Below, in pieces: positions 9,038-17,160 of a DNA stretch of 64,000 bases. Below the pieces are notes generated by a model. The model was not told where the DNA came from. It made no database searches and worked only from the letters and a program-made list of their open reading frames with translations. This DNA comes from Autumnicola tepida (GTDB lineage: Bacteria > Bacteroidota > Bacteroidia > Flavobacteriales > Flavobacteriaceae): contig NZ_JAVRHQ010000019.1 of assembly GCF_031846485.1 (NCBI RefSeq), positions 17,625 through 81,624 of the forward strand, written 5' to 3'. Each line of letters opens with the position of its first letter. The first letter of the stretch is position 1. A program made the position numbers and the translations under genes.

Positions 9038-9157
9038 AACGCCCTTTTTCCCATCTTTTCTGAAAATTATTATTTAGATTGGGATATCCCTACTCCACAA
9101 GATATTGTTCATCTGCCTGAAAATATTAAAATACTTCAATATTTCAGGAATTATTAA
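9038..9157 (+). pseudogene. Possible remnant of a protein-coding gene (39 codons, no start)
   Basis: Between the FkbM gene and the next lipoprotein, one frame is open from a stop at 9035 to a stop at 9155-9157 and reads as protein-like sequence (aromatic and acidic residues, for example YYLDWDIPTPQDIVHLPE) but lacks any ATG, GTG or TTG start. It may be the 3' end of a decayed gene. The segment also contains an imperfect hairpin (9116-9148). The family is not recognised. Low confidence. Confidence 0.3.
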
Positions 9158-9163
9158 TTACTC

Positions 9164-9559
9164 ATGAAGCAAATTTTATTGTTAAGTATTGCGTTTTCCA
9201 TTCTTGCCTGCGGTTCTACCGGAAATATAGCAACAAATTCAGTAGTCGGCCAGAATTATGGGTATAATGCATCCCATCCTATTCTAGTGGGTGGCCAAGA
9301 TTTAAAATCGGGACCTGAATACGAAAGGAACTACCTTAACAACCTTAGCGGCCCAAATGGAGAAGTTATCACCTATACCCGAACTGGCAGCTGCTGTCAG
9401 TTTAAAACACCTAATGGTTTTATGGGGGGCGGAATGCTGGATAAATACGAGCTTAATTATGAAGGACTTGAAAAACCAGTTATTATCTACCTGAACATGT
9501 ATGATCCCGCTCCGGGAGAAATTAAAGCACCCAAGGGCTTACAGCTTAAGAAGAATTAA
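9164..9559 (+). CDS. Small conserved lipoprotein
   Basis: 131 residues with a lipoprotein signal (MKQILLLSIAFSILAC, lipobox ILAC at 13-16). The mature part contains a conserved-looking core (NPxxVGGQ-like ILVGGQDLKSGP, then GSCCQFKTPNGFMGGGMLDKY). I recognise the type from Flavobacteriaceae genomes, where relatives are sometimes labelled '2-dehydro-3-deoxyphosphooctonate aldolase'; nothing here supports aldolase activity, because the protein is short, secreted and lacks a TIM-barrel. The double cysteine may be redox or structural. It sits in an AT-rich patch before a second lipoprotein. Confidence 0.75.
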   Translation: MKQILLLSIAFSILACGSTGNIATNSVVGQNYGYNASHPILVGGQDLKSGPEYERNYLNNLSGPNGEVITYTRTGSCCQFKTPNGFMGGGMLDKYELNYEGLEKPVIIYLNMYDPAPGEIKAPKGLQLKKN

Positions 9560-9643
9560 ATCAAGTAAGATAGAATTATTGCCGTTCGGTAATGAAAAAA
9601 AGACCATTTATAATAAATATAAATTATAAAAAATACCCATTCA

Positions 9644-10444
9644 ATGTTTAATAGGAAAGTCGATAAAAAAATCCTAATCCTAGGCCTCAGCATGTTTATT
9701 TACGCTTGTAAATCAACTAAATCGAATGAAATTACCAATAACTACCCCGAAAATAGAAGCACAAGTTCGCAAGTACCACCAGGTACAATTCATTTAAAAG
9801 ACAATCTTTATATTGATAAAACACCGGTCACCAACCAGATGTTCATGGAATTTTTAAAGAGTATAACAAATTTCTGGAGCATGGAAAAACATGATGCAAT
9901 ACAAAAATCTTCAAATTATGGTTTTAAGGGCAGCGAAATAGAAGAAAAATTATTAAAGGACATACCGCAACTGAAATTAGAAAATACTTCAAATCTTAAA
10001 ATAGGCAAAAATTTAGTTTTTGACGATTATATAAATGATCATCATTACGATTATCATCCGGTCGTACAGATTTCGAAGGCGCAGGCTCAATTCTTCTGTT
10101 TATGGAGAACAGATATGGTCATGTTAAATTACTCTTATAAATCTGAAACTCCAGCTCAGCGAAGAAAATTTCCTTCAAGAGTTAATTATCGTTTACCAAC
10201 GGTACAGGAAATGAAAAATGCAGTGGCTAAATTTCAGCCAGAGAAAATAGAAGTTATGGAACCAGAAATGGGTACAATACAGTTAAGGGAAAAACTCAGA
10301 GAAATTGATAGTATGGTGTTATTTAATATTTCTGAACATACTTTGGATAAAAAAGCTTACGGGATAAATTGGAGAAATAGTAATATCCAAGAATCCCAGA
10401 ATGATTACACAGGTTTTAGATGTATCTGTGAAATTAAGAATTAG
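9644..10444 (+). CDS. Lipoprotein with formylglycine-generating-enzyme-like (SUMF1/GldJ-type) domain
   Basis: 266 residues. Signal KKILILGLSMFIYAC places the lipidated cysteine near residue 22. After a short linker comes PPGTIHLKDNLYIDKTPVTNQMFMEFL, then YRLPTVQEMKNAV and the closing TGFRCI, the landmarks of the FGE-sulfatase fold also used by the gliding lipoproteins GldJ/GldK. The central region is short and diverged, so the enzymatic cysteine pair of true formylglycine-generating enzymes is not evident; a structural or binding role is as likely. The gene is visibly more AT-rich than its neighbours (many ATA, TTA and AAA codons), consistent with relaxed or acquired sequence. Confidence 0.7.
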   Translation: MFNRKVDKKILILGLSMFIYACKSTKSNEITNNYPENRSTSSQVPPGTIHLKDNLYIDKTPVTNQMFMEFLKSITNFWSMEKHDAIQKSSNYGFKGSEIEEKLLKDIPQLKLENTSNLKIGKNLVFDDYINDHHYDYHPVVQISKAQAQFFCLWRTDMVMLNYSYKSETPAQRRKFPSRVNYRLPTVQEMKNAVAKFQPEKIEVMEPEMGTIQLREKLREIDSMVLFNISEHTLDKKAYGINWRNSNIQESQNDYTGFRCICEIKN

Positions 10445-10457
10445 AGGTAAGCTATAG

Positions 10458-11273
10458 ATGAATATTCAAAAGCAATTTAAAGGTTTCCTTTCCACTCCTC
10501 CGCTGTGGGATAATGGTAATTTCCTGGGTTTAAAACAATTCAATCTTCCTGTAGCTGAAATTCCACAGGAAATTCTTCAAAATTTGCATTCGTCCCGTTC
10601 CATTCTTGGAAAAAGGGTGGAAAATTTCTTTGAGTTCCTAATCAATAACACCAGCCGGTATAAAGTGCTTCTTTCCAACATACAGATACACCAGGAAAAA
10701 ATAAAGCTGGGCGAGATCGATTTTTTACTGAAAGACCTGCAGGAAGAGAAGCCTTACCATATAGAACTGGTGTATAAATTTTATGTTTATGATCCTTCTT
10801 TTGAAGACGAGCTCCACCGTTGGATAGGCCCCAACAGGAGGGACAGTCTGCTTCAAAAGGTACAGAAGCTAAGGGAAAGGCAGTTTCCCCTGCTCTTTCG
10901 TCCCGAAACAGGAAACCTCCTGAAATCTGCCAAGCTGAAGGCGGGGAATATACATCAGCAGGTTTGTTTTAAGGCCAATCTCTTTCTTCCGAAGCAATTC
11001 AACTATAAAAAAATTGCTCATCTTAATAAAGCCTGCATTGCCGGTTACTGGATTAATTTTGATGCTTTTAAAGGTGAAGAATATGAAAAACATAAATTCT
11101 ATTCCCCAAAAAAGCAGGATTGGCCGGTTAATCCCAGTTATGGCCGCACATGGGTGACTTATGAGCAAATACAGCTTCAAATTGCCAGTTTCATCAGCCG
11201 GGAAAAGGCTCCTCTTGTATGGATGAAAAAAGGCGATGAGACTTACGAACGTTTTTTCGTGGTATGGTGGTAA
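10458..11273 (+). CDS. DUF1853 family protein
   Basis: 271 residues. DUF1853 is recognised from the N-terminal STPPLWDN segment, the GEIDFLL...YHIELVYKFYV core (about 95-117) and the GPNRRDSLLQKVQKLRERQFPLL helix. The acidic GEID followed by a strand bearing E and K resembles the core of PD-(D/E)XK nuclease folds, which is inference only. It follows the preceding lipoprotein gene by 13 bases. No membrane segments; probably cytosolic. Function unknown. Confidence 0.75.
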   Translation: MNIQKQFKGFLSTPPLWDNGNFLGLKQFNLPVAEIPQEILQNLHSSRSILGKRVENFFEFLINNTSRYKVLLSNIQIHQEKIKLGEIDFLLKDLQEEKPYHIELVYKFYVYDPSFEDELHRWIGPNRRDSLLQKVQKLRERQFPLLFRPETGNLLKSAKLKAGNIHQQVCFKANLFLPKQFNYKKIAHLNKACIAGYWINFDAFKGEEYEKHKFYSPKKQDWPVNPSYGRTWVTYEQIQLQIASFISREKAPLVWMKKGDETYERFFVVWW

Positions 11274-11415
11274 ACTGATTGATGTAAATAGATTCCATCC
11301 GTTTCTTTTCAAAAGATAAACATTAATTAAGAAAGATTTAGCACCAGATAGCTTCCCCGCTCTTTGAATTGGGTTTAAATCGGCTTATCTTGAGATAACC
11401 AGAAAATTAAAGAAG

Positions 11416-11453
11416 AAAGAGCGTGAAAAAAATAATTTTTCATGCTCTTTTTT
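11416..11453 (+). terminator. Terminator-like hairpin upstream of the baeRF-like gene
   Basis: AAAGAGCGTGAAAAA (11416-11430) pairs with TTTTTCATGCTCTTT (11436-11450, one G-U pair) and is followed by TTT. It lies 142 bases after the DUF1853 stop and 19 bases before the next ATG, so it could end the upstream transcript or act as a leader attenuator. A perfect inverted repeat TTATCT-TG-AGATAA (11385-11398) precedes it. Confidence 0.6.
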
Positions 11454-11471
11454 AACCAAAAAACAAAAACT

Positions 11472-12626
11472 ATGTCATTAATAAGTCAGGAAGAATTTCA
11501 AAAAATCGCGAATTTTAAGGGAGAAAATTGTGTCTCAATCTTTATCCCAACAGACCGTGCGGGAAAAGAAGTACTGGATCAAAAGGATAAAACTTACCTC
11601 AAATCTTCTTGGGATGAAGTAAAAAAGAGACTGGAAAAAGAAGGAATTAGCGAAGACAAAATTGAAGCAATAGGAAAACCTATTGAGGAATTGATTAATG
11701 ATCCGGAATTCTGGAGGCACCAGTCCGACGGCCTGGCAGTTTTCGCTGCAGAAGGTTTCTTTGAAAAATTTACTATTCCTGTTAATTTCGAAGCATACAC
11801 CTATATTTCTAAAGAATTTTATGTGCGCCCCCTGGCACCGGTTTTAAAAAATGAAGGGAGATTTTATCTTTTGGCGATACAGCAGGATAAAGTAGATCTT
11901 TATGAAGCTACCAAACATAGCATTGGGCCCGTGTATATTGAAGATCTAACACCGGAGCGCCTGGAAGACAGGGTAGGTTATGATTACGAGGAAAAACACA
12001 GCAAGCACAAAACCCAGCATAATCTTTCCGGCCAGTCTACCACGCATGGATATGATGCCGCGAACAGGGATGAAAAAAATGAGATCCTTAGATTTTTCAG
12101 GGCCGTGGACAAAGGCCTGCATGAGGTATTAAAAGATGAGAATGTTCCTCTTGTTGTGGCCTGCCAGGATTATCTTTTTCCAATTTATAAAGAAGCGAAT
12201 TCCTATAAGAACCTGTACGAACAGGTAATACCCGGAAATCCCTCAGATACCAATATGCTGGGACTGCACGATAAGGCCTTAAAAGTAATGGAGCCGCAAC
12301 TGGAAAAAGAGAAAAGGAATAAACTGGCTACCTTTTCTGAATTGCCGCCGGAAAAAACTTCAACCGAAATTCATGATATTATTCCCGCCGCTTTTGAGGG
12401 AAAAATTGATACGCTTTTCCTTGAAAACCGGGCAGAAGTCTGGGGAACTTACGACGAGGAGAACCGTAAGGTGGAAACAAAGGAAGAACAATCTGATGAT
12501 GCTACTTCCCTTATGAACCTGGCGGCAGCCAAGGTTGTGGAGACAGGTGGATCTGTTTTTCTGATTGAAAGCGCGTTTATGCCTGAAAAAGCATCTAAGC
12601 TAAATGCCATTTACAGGTACAGTTAA
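11472..12626 (+). CDS. baeRF-like (bacterial archaeo-eukaryotic release factor-type) protein
   Basis: 384 residues. Start at 11472 (MSLISQEEFQK) is preferred because the in-frame ATG at 11442 falls inside the hairpin ending at 11450. The sequence CVSIFIPT near the N-terminus, a helical middle, and a C-terminal half with FLENRAEVWGTYDEE and an ending KVVETGGSVFLIES match bacterial relatives of eRF1 domains 2/3 (baeRF families), proposed to act in ribosome rescue or stress. No GGQ motif is evident. An independent transcription unit ended by the hairpin at 12651. Confidence 0.7.
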   Translation: MSLISQEEFQKIANFKGENCVSIFIPTDRAGKEVLDQKDKTYLKSSWDEVKKRLEKEGISEDKIEAIGKPIEELINDPEFWRHQSDGLAVFAAEGFFEKFTIPVNFEAYTYISKEFYVRPLAPVLKNEGRFYLLAIQQDKVDLYEATKHSIGPVYIEDLTPERLEDRVGYDYEEKHSKHKTQHNLSGQSTTHGYDAANRDEKNEILRFFRAVDKGLHEVLKDENVPLVVACQDYLFPIYKEANSYKNLYEQVIPGNPSDTNMLGLHDKALKVMEPQLEKEKRNKLATFSELPPEKTSTEIHDIIPAAFEGKIDTLFLENRAEVWGTYDEENRKVETKEEQSDDATSLMNLAAAKVVETGGSVFLIESAFMPEKASKLNAIYRYS

Positions 12627-12650
12627 ACAAACGATAATTTATGAGTAATG

Positions 12651-12673
12651 AAGGCGGCGATTGCCGCCTTTTC
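12651..12673 (+). terminator. Intrinsic terminator of the baeRF-like gene
   Basis: AAGGCGGC-GATT-GCCGCCTT (12651-12670) is a strong GC stem followed by TTC, 25 bases after the stop codon. Confidence 0.8.
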
Positions 12674-12715
12674 TGCTTAAAATAGTATCTTTATACAACA
12701 AAATTACAATACTTC

Positions 12716-13450
12716 ATGGAGATTAATCTTGCCGTACTTATAGACGGGGACAATATTCCTTCTGCTTACATAAAAGAAATGATGGAGGAAATTGCCAAAT
12801 TTGGCAACCCCACCATTAAGAGAATTTACGGAGACTGGACCAAACCCCATTTAGCCAAATGGAAAGCGGTTCTACTTGAAAATGCCATAAACCCCATTCA
12901 GCAATACGGCTATACACAGGGCAAGAACGCCACAGATTCGGCTATGATTATTGACGCAATGGACATCCTTTACAGCAATAAAGTTGATGGCTTTTGCCTG
13001 GTATCGAGTGACAGTGATTTTACAAGACTGGCCACCAGGTTACGCGAGGCGGGCAAAAAGGTGATTGGGATTGGGGAAAAGAAAACTCCCGAGCCCTTTA
13101 TTGTAGCCTGTGACCGCTTTATTTATATTGAAATTTTAAAGGATAAAGACAAGGAAAACGGGCAGGAAGCCAGCAGGGAAAAGGCGGATAAAAAGAATAG
13201 CGTTGATAAAATTACCCCAAAGGTGGTGCGCCTGCTTGCCACAACCATTTCTGATGTTGCCGATGAGGACGGATGGGCCTTTTTAGGCGATGTGGGCAGC
13301 CTGCTCCAGAAGAAACAACCTAATTTCGATTCCCGGAATTACGGCTTTCAAAAACTGACGCCAATGATAAGCGCTATCGATAAATTTGAAGTAGAATCCC
13401 GGGAAAATCAGAATTCACGATTCAAACTCATTTATGTTAAGAACAAATAA
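12716..13450 (+). CDS. NYN-domain (PIN-like) ribonuclease-type protein with LOTUS-like C-terminus
   Basis: 244 residues. The NYN domain occupies about 1-145: LAVLIDGDNIP, then GKNATDSAMIIDAMD and VSSDSDFTRLATRLREAGKKVIGIG give the three acidic clusters of the PIN-like nuclease site. The C-terminal about 75 residues (VVRLLATTISDVADEDGWAFLGDVGSLLQKK...) resemble the OST-HTH/LOTUS RNA-binding domain often fused to NYN. The likely role is RNA cleavage or decay. A TATCTTTA element at 12686-12693 is a possible -7 box. The pirin gene follows after 8 bases and is probably co-transcribed. Confidence 0.85.
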   Translation: MEINLAVLIDGDNIPSAYIKEMMEEIAKFGNPTIKRIYGDWTKPHLAKWKAVLLENAINPIQQYGYTQGKNATDSAMIIDAMDILYSNKVDGFCLVSSDSDFTRLATRLREAGKKVIGIGEKKTPEPFIVACDRFIYIEILKDKDKENGQEASREKADKKNSVDKITPKVVRLLATTISDVADEDGWAFLGDVGSLLQKKQPNFDSRNYGFQKLTPMISAIDKFEVESRENQNSRFKLIYVKNK

Positions 13451-13458
13451 CAATCAGC

Positions 13459-14313
13459 ATGCGAACCATAAAGAAAATTCATAAGGCAGAATACCGGCCT
13501 ATCGCCGATTTAATTACCTATTCCCCCATGCCTACGGGAAGTATACAGATGATTGATCCATTTTTATTTTTGAACCACCACGGGCCACAAAAATACCCGC
13601 CCAATAATAACGGCCTGCCCTTTGGGCCGCACCCGCACCGGGGTATGGAAACCGTGACTTTTATTCTTGACGGGGATATTGCGCATAAGGATTCCGGCGG
13701 ACATAAAAGCGTTATTGAAAGTGGTGGTGTGCAATGGATGACTGCAGGCAGCGGACTTATTCATGCGGAAGTTTCTTCTGAAAAATTTAAAAAAGAAGGG
13801 GGCGACCTGGAAATCCTGCAATTGTGGATTAACCTCCCAGCAAAGTATAAGATGACCGAACCTAAATATTTCGGTTTTCAAAAAGATCAAATTCCTGCGA
13901 TTTCACTGGACGAAGGAAGAATTAAGGGGCAGGTGGTTTCGGGAAAATTAGAAGAAACGGCAGGTGCCTTTAATACCTTTACAGATGTAAACCTCGCTAC
14001 CCTCAATTTTGAAGAAGGGGCGAAACTGGAACTTTCTATTCCTTCTGAACATAATATCTTCTTTTATGTAATTAAAGGAGAGTTTGAAGTAAATGGAAAT
14101 CCTGTCAAGGCGCTAAATCTGGCAGAATTCAATAATGACGATGAAAAACTTGTTATTGAAGCCAGGGCCGAAAGCATTCTTTTATTTGGACATGCAAAAC
14201 CTTTTGATGAGCCGGTGGTTGCCCGGGGCCCCTTTGTGATGAACAGTATGGAAGAAATAGACCAGGCTTACAGCGATTTTCAGGCGGGCAAGATGGGAAA
14301 ATGGAGTGAGTAA
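13459..14313 (+). CDS. Pirin family bicupin protein
   Basis: 284 residues. The pirin signature is clear: FGPHPHRGMETVTFILDGDIAHKDSGG, then GVQWMTAGSGLIHAEV, carrying three histidines and a glutamate that bind a metal in the N-terminal cupin; the second cupin covers about 150-270. Bacterial homologues can show quercetinase activity or respond to redox state (family knowledge). It follows the NYN gene by 8 bases and precedes a GlcG-like gene. Confidence 0.9.
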   Translation: MRTIKKIHKAEYRPIADLITYSPMPTGSIQMIDPFLFLNHHGPQKYPPNNNGLPFGPHPHRGMETVTFILDGDIAHKDSGGHKSVIESGGVQWMTAGSGLIHAEVSSEKFKKEGGDLEILQLWINLPAKYKMTEPKYFGFQKDQIPAISLDEGRIKGQVVSGKLEETAGAFNTFTDVNLATLNFEEGAKLELSIPSEHNIFFYVIKGEFEVNGNPVKALNLAEFNNDDEKLVIEARAESILLFGHAKPFDEPVVARGPFVMNSMEEIDQAYSDFQAGKMGKWSE

Positions 14314-14391
14314 ACAATTCCTTTATTAGTCTTAAATGCCGCTGTCTTCCGTCTGAATTTTAATATTTTAAGGAAAACAAAAAATAAGCTT

Positions 14392-14793
14392 ATGAATATT
14401 ACTTTAGAACAGGCACAGGCGGCAATAAAAGCCGCTCAGCAAAAAGCAGGTGAAATAGATGTTCCCATGAATATTGCCATTGTAGACTCCGGAGCCAATC
14501 TTAAAGCTTTTGCCAGAATGGACGGGGCGTGGTTAGGTTCTGTAGATATTGCTATTAAAAAAGCGGAAACGGCAAGATATTTTGATATGGATACCGGCGA
14601 AATTGGAAAAATTTCCCAACCCGGTGAATCTCTTTATGGCATCGAGCATTCCAACGGAGGGCTTATTACATTCCCCGGAGGTGTTCCAATTAAAAGCGCT
14701 GATGGCGAAATAATTGGTGCCATTGGAGTTTCAGGCGGCCAGGTAGAACAGGATCATGAGGTAGCCACCTTCGGAATGAACGCTGTAAAATAA
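14392..14793 (+). CDS. GlcG/HbpS-like (heme-binding family) protein
   Basis: 133 residues, full length for the GlcG/HbpS (DUF336) family. Landmarks are ITLEQAQAAIKAAQQKA at the start, VDSGANLKAFARMDGA, and the C-terminal FPGGVPIKSADGEIIGAIGVSGG. Members bind heme or small molecules; there is no signal peptide, so it is cytosolic. It lies 78 bases after the pirin gene and ends at a shared terminator. Confidence 0.88.
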   Translation: MNITLEQAQAAIKAAQQKAGEIDVPMNIAIVDSGANLKAFARMDGAWLGSVDIAIKKAETARYFDMDTGEIGKISQPGESLYGIEHSNGGLITFPGGVPIKSADGEIIGAIGVSGGQVEQDHEVATFGMNAVK

Positions 14794-14818
14794 TTTCTTG
14801 AAAATGCCATTTTCACAT

Positions 14819-14852
14819 AAAAACCTGTTGCCTTACAAGACAACAGGTTTTT
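14819..14852. terminator. Bidirectional terminator between the GlcG-like gene and hisIE
   Basis: AAAAACCTGTTG (14819-14830) pairs perfectly with CAACAGGTTTTT (14841-14852) around a 10-base loop. It ends the plus-strand unit and the minus-strand histidine operon. Confidence 0.88.
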
Positions 14853-14869
14853 CTTCAATATTTGTAAAA

Positions 14870-15487
14870 TTAATGCCTTTCTTCGAGCACCTTTACCACA
14901 TCCTGTAAAGAATAACCTTTGGCCTTCAGCAGGATAAGATAGTGAAAAAGCAAATCGGCACTTTCATTTAAAAACAGAGCTTCATCATCATCCTTGGCCT
15001 CTATCACTGTTTCCACGGCCTCTTCCCCTACCTTTTGGGCAATTTTATTAATGCCTTTATCAAAGAGCGAAACCACGTAGCTCGATTTGTCTTCCCGCAG
15101 TTCCGGCTCAACTTCACTCATTCTTTTGCGTTTGGCAATTATTCCTTCCAGTTGGGAAAGAAATCCAAAATTAGGATTATTTTCTTCGCCCCAGCAGGTA
15201 TCGGTTCCTTTATGACAGGTTGGCCCTTCAGGATGAACGCTTACCAGCAGCGTATCATTATCACAGTCATTCTTAATATCCACAAGGTGAAGAAAATTGC
15301 CACTCTCCTCCCCTTTTGTCCATAACCTGTTCTTGGTCCTGCTGAAAAAAGTAACTTTTTTGGTCTCGCTGGTTTTCAGGAAAGCCTCTTCATTCATATA
15401 GCCCAGCATGAGTACATTTTTTGTAGAAGCATCCTGAATAATTGCAGGAACCAGGCCGTCTTTATTTTTATTAAAATCTATGTTCAT
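14870..15487 (-). CDS. hisIE: Bifunctional phosphoribosyl-AMP cyclohydrolase / phosphoribosyl-ATP pyrophosphatase
   Basis: 205 residues. The HisI half (about 1-105) shows VLMLGYMNEEAF and the zinc/magnesium cysteines in HPEGPTCHKGTDTCWG; the HisE half (about 115-205) has EEAVETVIEAKDDDEALFLNESADLLFHYL. Steps 2 and 3 of histidine synthesis. Last gene of the his operon, followed by a terminator. Confidence 0.95.
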   Translation of the reverse strand: MNIDFNKNKDGLVPAIIQDASTKNVLMLGYMNEEAFLKTSETKKVTFFSRTKNRLWTKGEESGNFLHLVDIKNDCDNDTLLVSVHPEGPTCHKGTDTCWGEENNPNFGFLSQLEGIIAKRKRMSEVEPELREDKSSYVVSLFDKGINKIAQKVGEEAVETVIEAKDDDEALFLNESADLLFHYLILLKAKGYSLQDVVKVLEERH

Positions 15488-15558
15488 TATATTTTTTTTA
15501 CTCCTTCTTTGGTATTATTTATTTCTTTTCTAAACCTCCAACTTCTAACGTCTATTTA

Positions 15559-16314
15559 CTAAAGCCTTACAGCTATTCCATTTTTCTGCAACTCTTCCTT
15601 AAGTGCTTTGATCTCTATTTCCTTAAAATGAAAAACGCTTGCAGCCAGTGCGGCATCGGCTTTTCCTTCCTTAAAAGTATCGGTAAAATGTTGCATATTT
15701 CCTGCCCCGCCCGATGCTATGATGGGAATATTTAATTCTGAAGATAATTTGGCGAGGGCAATATTCGCAAAACCATCTTTGGTGCCATCATTATTCATGG
15801 AAGTAAACAGAATTTCCCCTGCACCACGCTCTTCCACTTCTTTTGCCCAGTCAAAAAGATCCAATTCGGTAGGTACCTTTCCTCCTACCAAATGCACCAG
15901 CCATTTCCCGTTTACCTGTTTGGCATCTATGGCAACGGTAATACACTGGCTCCCGAATTTTTGTGACAACTGGTTAATAAGCTCCGGATTTTTTACCGCG
16001 GAAGAATTTATGGAAACCTTATCGGCTCCATTCTGAAGCAATACATCCACGTCCTCAACCGAAGATATGCCGCCGCCAACCGTAAACGGAATATTCACTT
16101 TTTCAGCAACTCTTAAAACGAGCTCGGCAAGGGTTTTTCTTCGCTCTTCGGTAGCCGAAATATCCAGAAATACCAACTCATCTGCGCCAGATTCGGCATA
16201 AATCGCGGCAAGTTCCACAGGATCTCCTGCATCTCGCAAGTCTATAAAGTTAATGCCTTTTACCGTACGTCCGTTTTTTATATCAAGACAGGGAATTATT
16301 CTTTTTGTAAGCAT
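15559..16314 (-). CDS. hisF: Imidazole glycerol phosphate synthase, cyclase subunit
   Basis: 251-residue beta/alpha barrel. Catalytic aspartates sit in IPCLDIKNGRTVKG (Asp11) and VAIDAKQVNGKW (about Asp130). With HisH it makes IGP and AICAR from PRFAR and glutamine-derived ammonia. It lies 71 bases upstream of hisIE; the spacer carries degenerate AACTTCT-type repeats. Confidence 0.96.
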   Translation of the reverse strand: MLTKRIIPCLDIKNGRTVKGINFIDLRDAGDPVELAAIYAESGADELVFLDISATEERRKTLAELVLRVAEKVNIPFTVGGGISSVEDVDVLLQNGADKVSINSSAVKNPELINQLSQKFGSQCITVAIDAKQVNGKWLVHLVGGKVPTELDLFDWAKEVEERGAGEILFTSMNNDGTKDGFANIALAKLSSELNIPIIASGGAGNMQHFTDTFKEGKADAALAASVFHFKEIEIKALKEELQKNGIAVRL

Positions 16315-16318
16315 CTTT

Positions 16319-16360
16319 GAGTATTGAGTATTGAGTAGTTAGTAATGAGTATTAAGAATT
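16319..16360 (+). repeat. Short GAGTATTGA-type tandem repeat, hisF-hisA spacer
   Basis: GAGTATTGAGTATTGAGTAG then TTAGTAATGAGTATTAAGAA; low-complexity intergenic repeat with no coding potential. Confidence 0.5.
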
Positions 16361-16385
16361 ATTTCTGAATACCCAATTCTTATAT

Positions 16386-17123
16386 CTAACTGCTTTTTAA
16401 AATATAACTTTCCAGTTGTTTTAAACTGATCCTTCCTTCATAAATAGCTTTTCCAATGATGGTTCCCTCACAACCAATTTCCTCCAGTTGTGGTAGCTCA
16501 TCAAATTCTGAAATTCCGCCTGAAGCAATTAAACTGAGTTTTCCTTTTTCAGAAGTCTCCTTCAGGATCTTTTTATAAAGATCGAAACTAGGCCCTTCCA
16601 GCATTCCGTCTTTGGAAATATCGGTACAAATAACATATTTCACTCCATTTTGCTGATATTCTTGAATAAAAGGAATCAGTTCTTTCTTCGATTCTTCCTG
16701 CCAGCCGCTAATGGCTACTTTCTCATTATTGGCATCGGCGCCCAAAATAATCTTTTCTGAACCAAACTTCTGCAGCCATATTTGGAAAGTTTCAGGGTCT
16801 TTAACTGCAATGCTCCCACCGGTAATTTGATTGGCCCCGCATTCAAAAGCGATTTCCAGATCTTTATCAGATTTCAATCCGCCACCAAAATCCACCTTCA
16901 AACTGGTTTTTGAGGCAATCTCTTCCAAAATTTTATGATTTACAATATGTTTAGACTTTGCGCCATCCAGATCTACCAGGTGTAGATAGGCTATGCCATG
17001 TGCTTCAAATTTTTTGGCGACTTCCAGCGGATTTTCATTATACACTTTTTTCGTGTTATAATCGCCTTTGGATAGTCTTACACATTTGCCTTCAATAATG
17101 TCTATGGCGGGAATAATTCTCAT
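16386..17123 (-). CDS. hisA: ProFAR isomerase (HisA)
   Basis: 245-residue TIM barrel. IPAIDIIEGKCVRLSKGDY carries catalytic Asp8, and VDFGGGLKSD and LIASGGISEFDEL form the two phosphate-binding loops. Fourth step of histidine synthesis. Repeat-rich spacers lie on both sides, separating it from hisF and from the inserted S23 gene. Confidence 0.95.
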   Translation of the reverse strand: MRIIPAIDIIEGKCVRLSKGDYNTKKVYNENPLEVAKKFEAHGIAYLHLVDLDGAKSKHIVNHKILEEIASKTSLKVDFGGGLKSDKDLEIAFECGANQITGGSIAVKDPETFQIWLQKFGSEKIILGADANNEKVAISGWQEESKKELIPFIQEYQQNGVKYVICTDISKDGMLEGPSFDLYKKILKETSEKGKLSLIASGGISEFDELPQLEEIGCEGTIIGKAIYEGRISLKQLESYILKSS

Positions 17124-17125
17124 GT

Positions 17126-17160
17126 TTAGAAGTTAGAATTTAGAAGTTTCAAGTACGAAT
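17126..17160 (+). repeat. Dispersed purine-rich repeat, hisA-S23 spacer
   Basis: TTAGAAGTTAGAATTTAGAA followed by GTTTCAAGTACGAAT nearly matches the inverse of the arm at 27049-27082 (TAAGAAGT...TTTGAAGTACGAA). Confidence 0.6.

Noticed and set aside
9164..9559. 2-dehydro-3-deoxyphosphooctonate aldolase
   Set aside because: Short lipoprotein, no barrel or catalytic residues; the label found on relatives seems misapplied.
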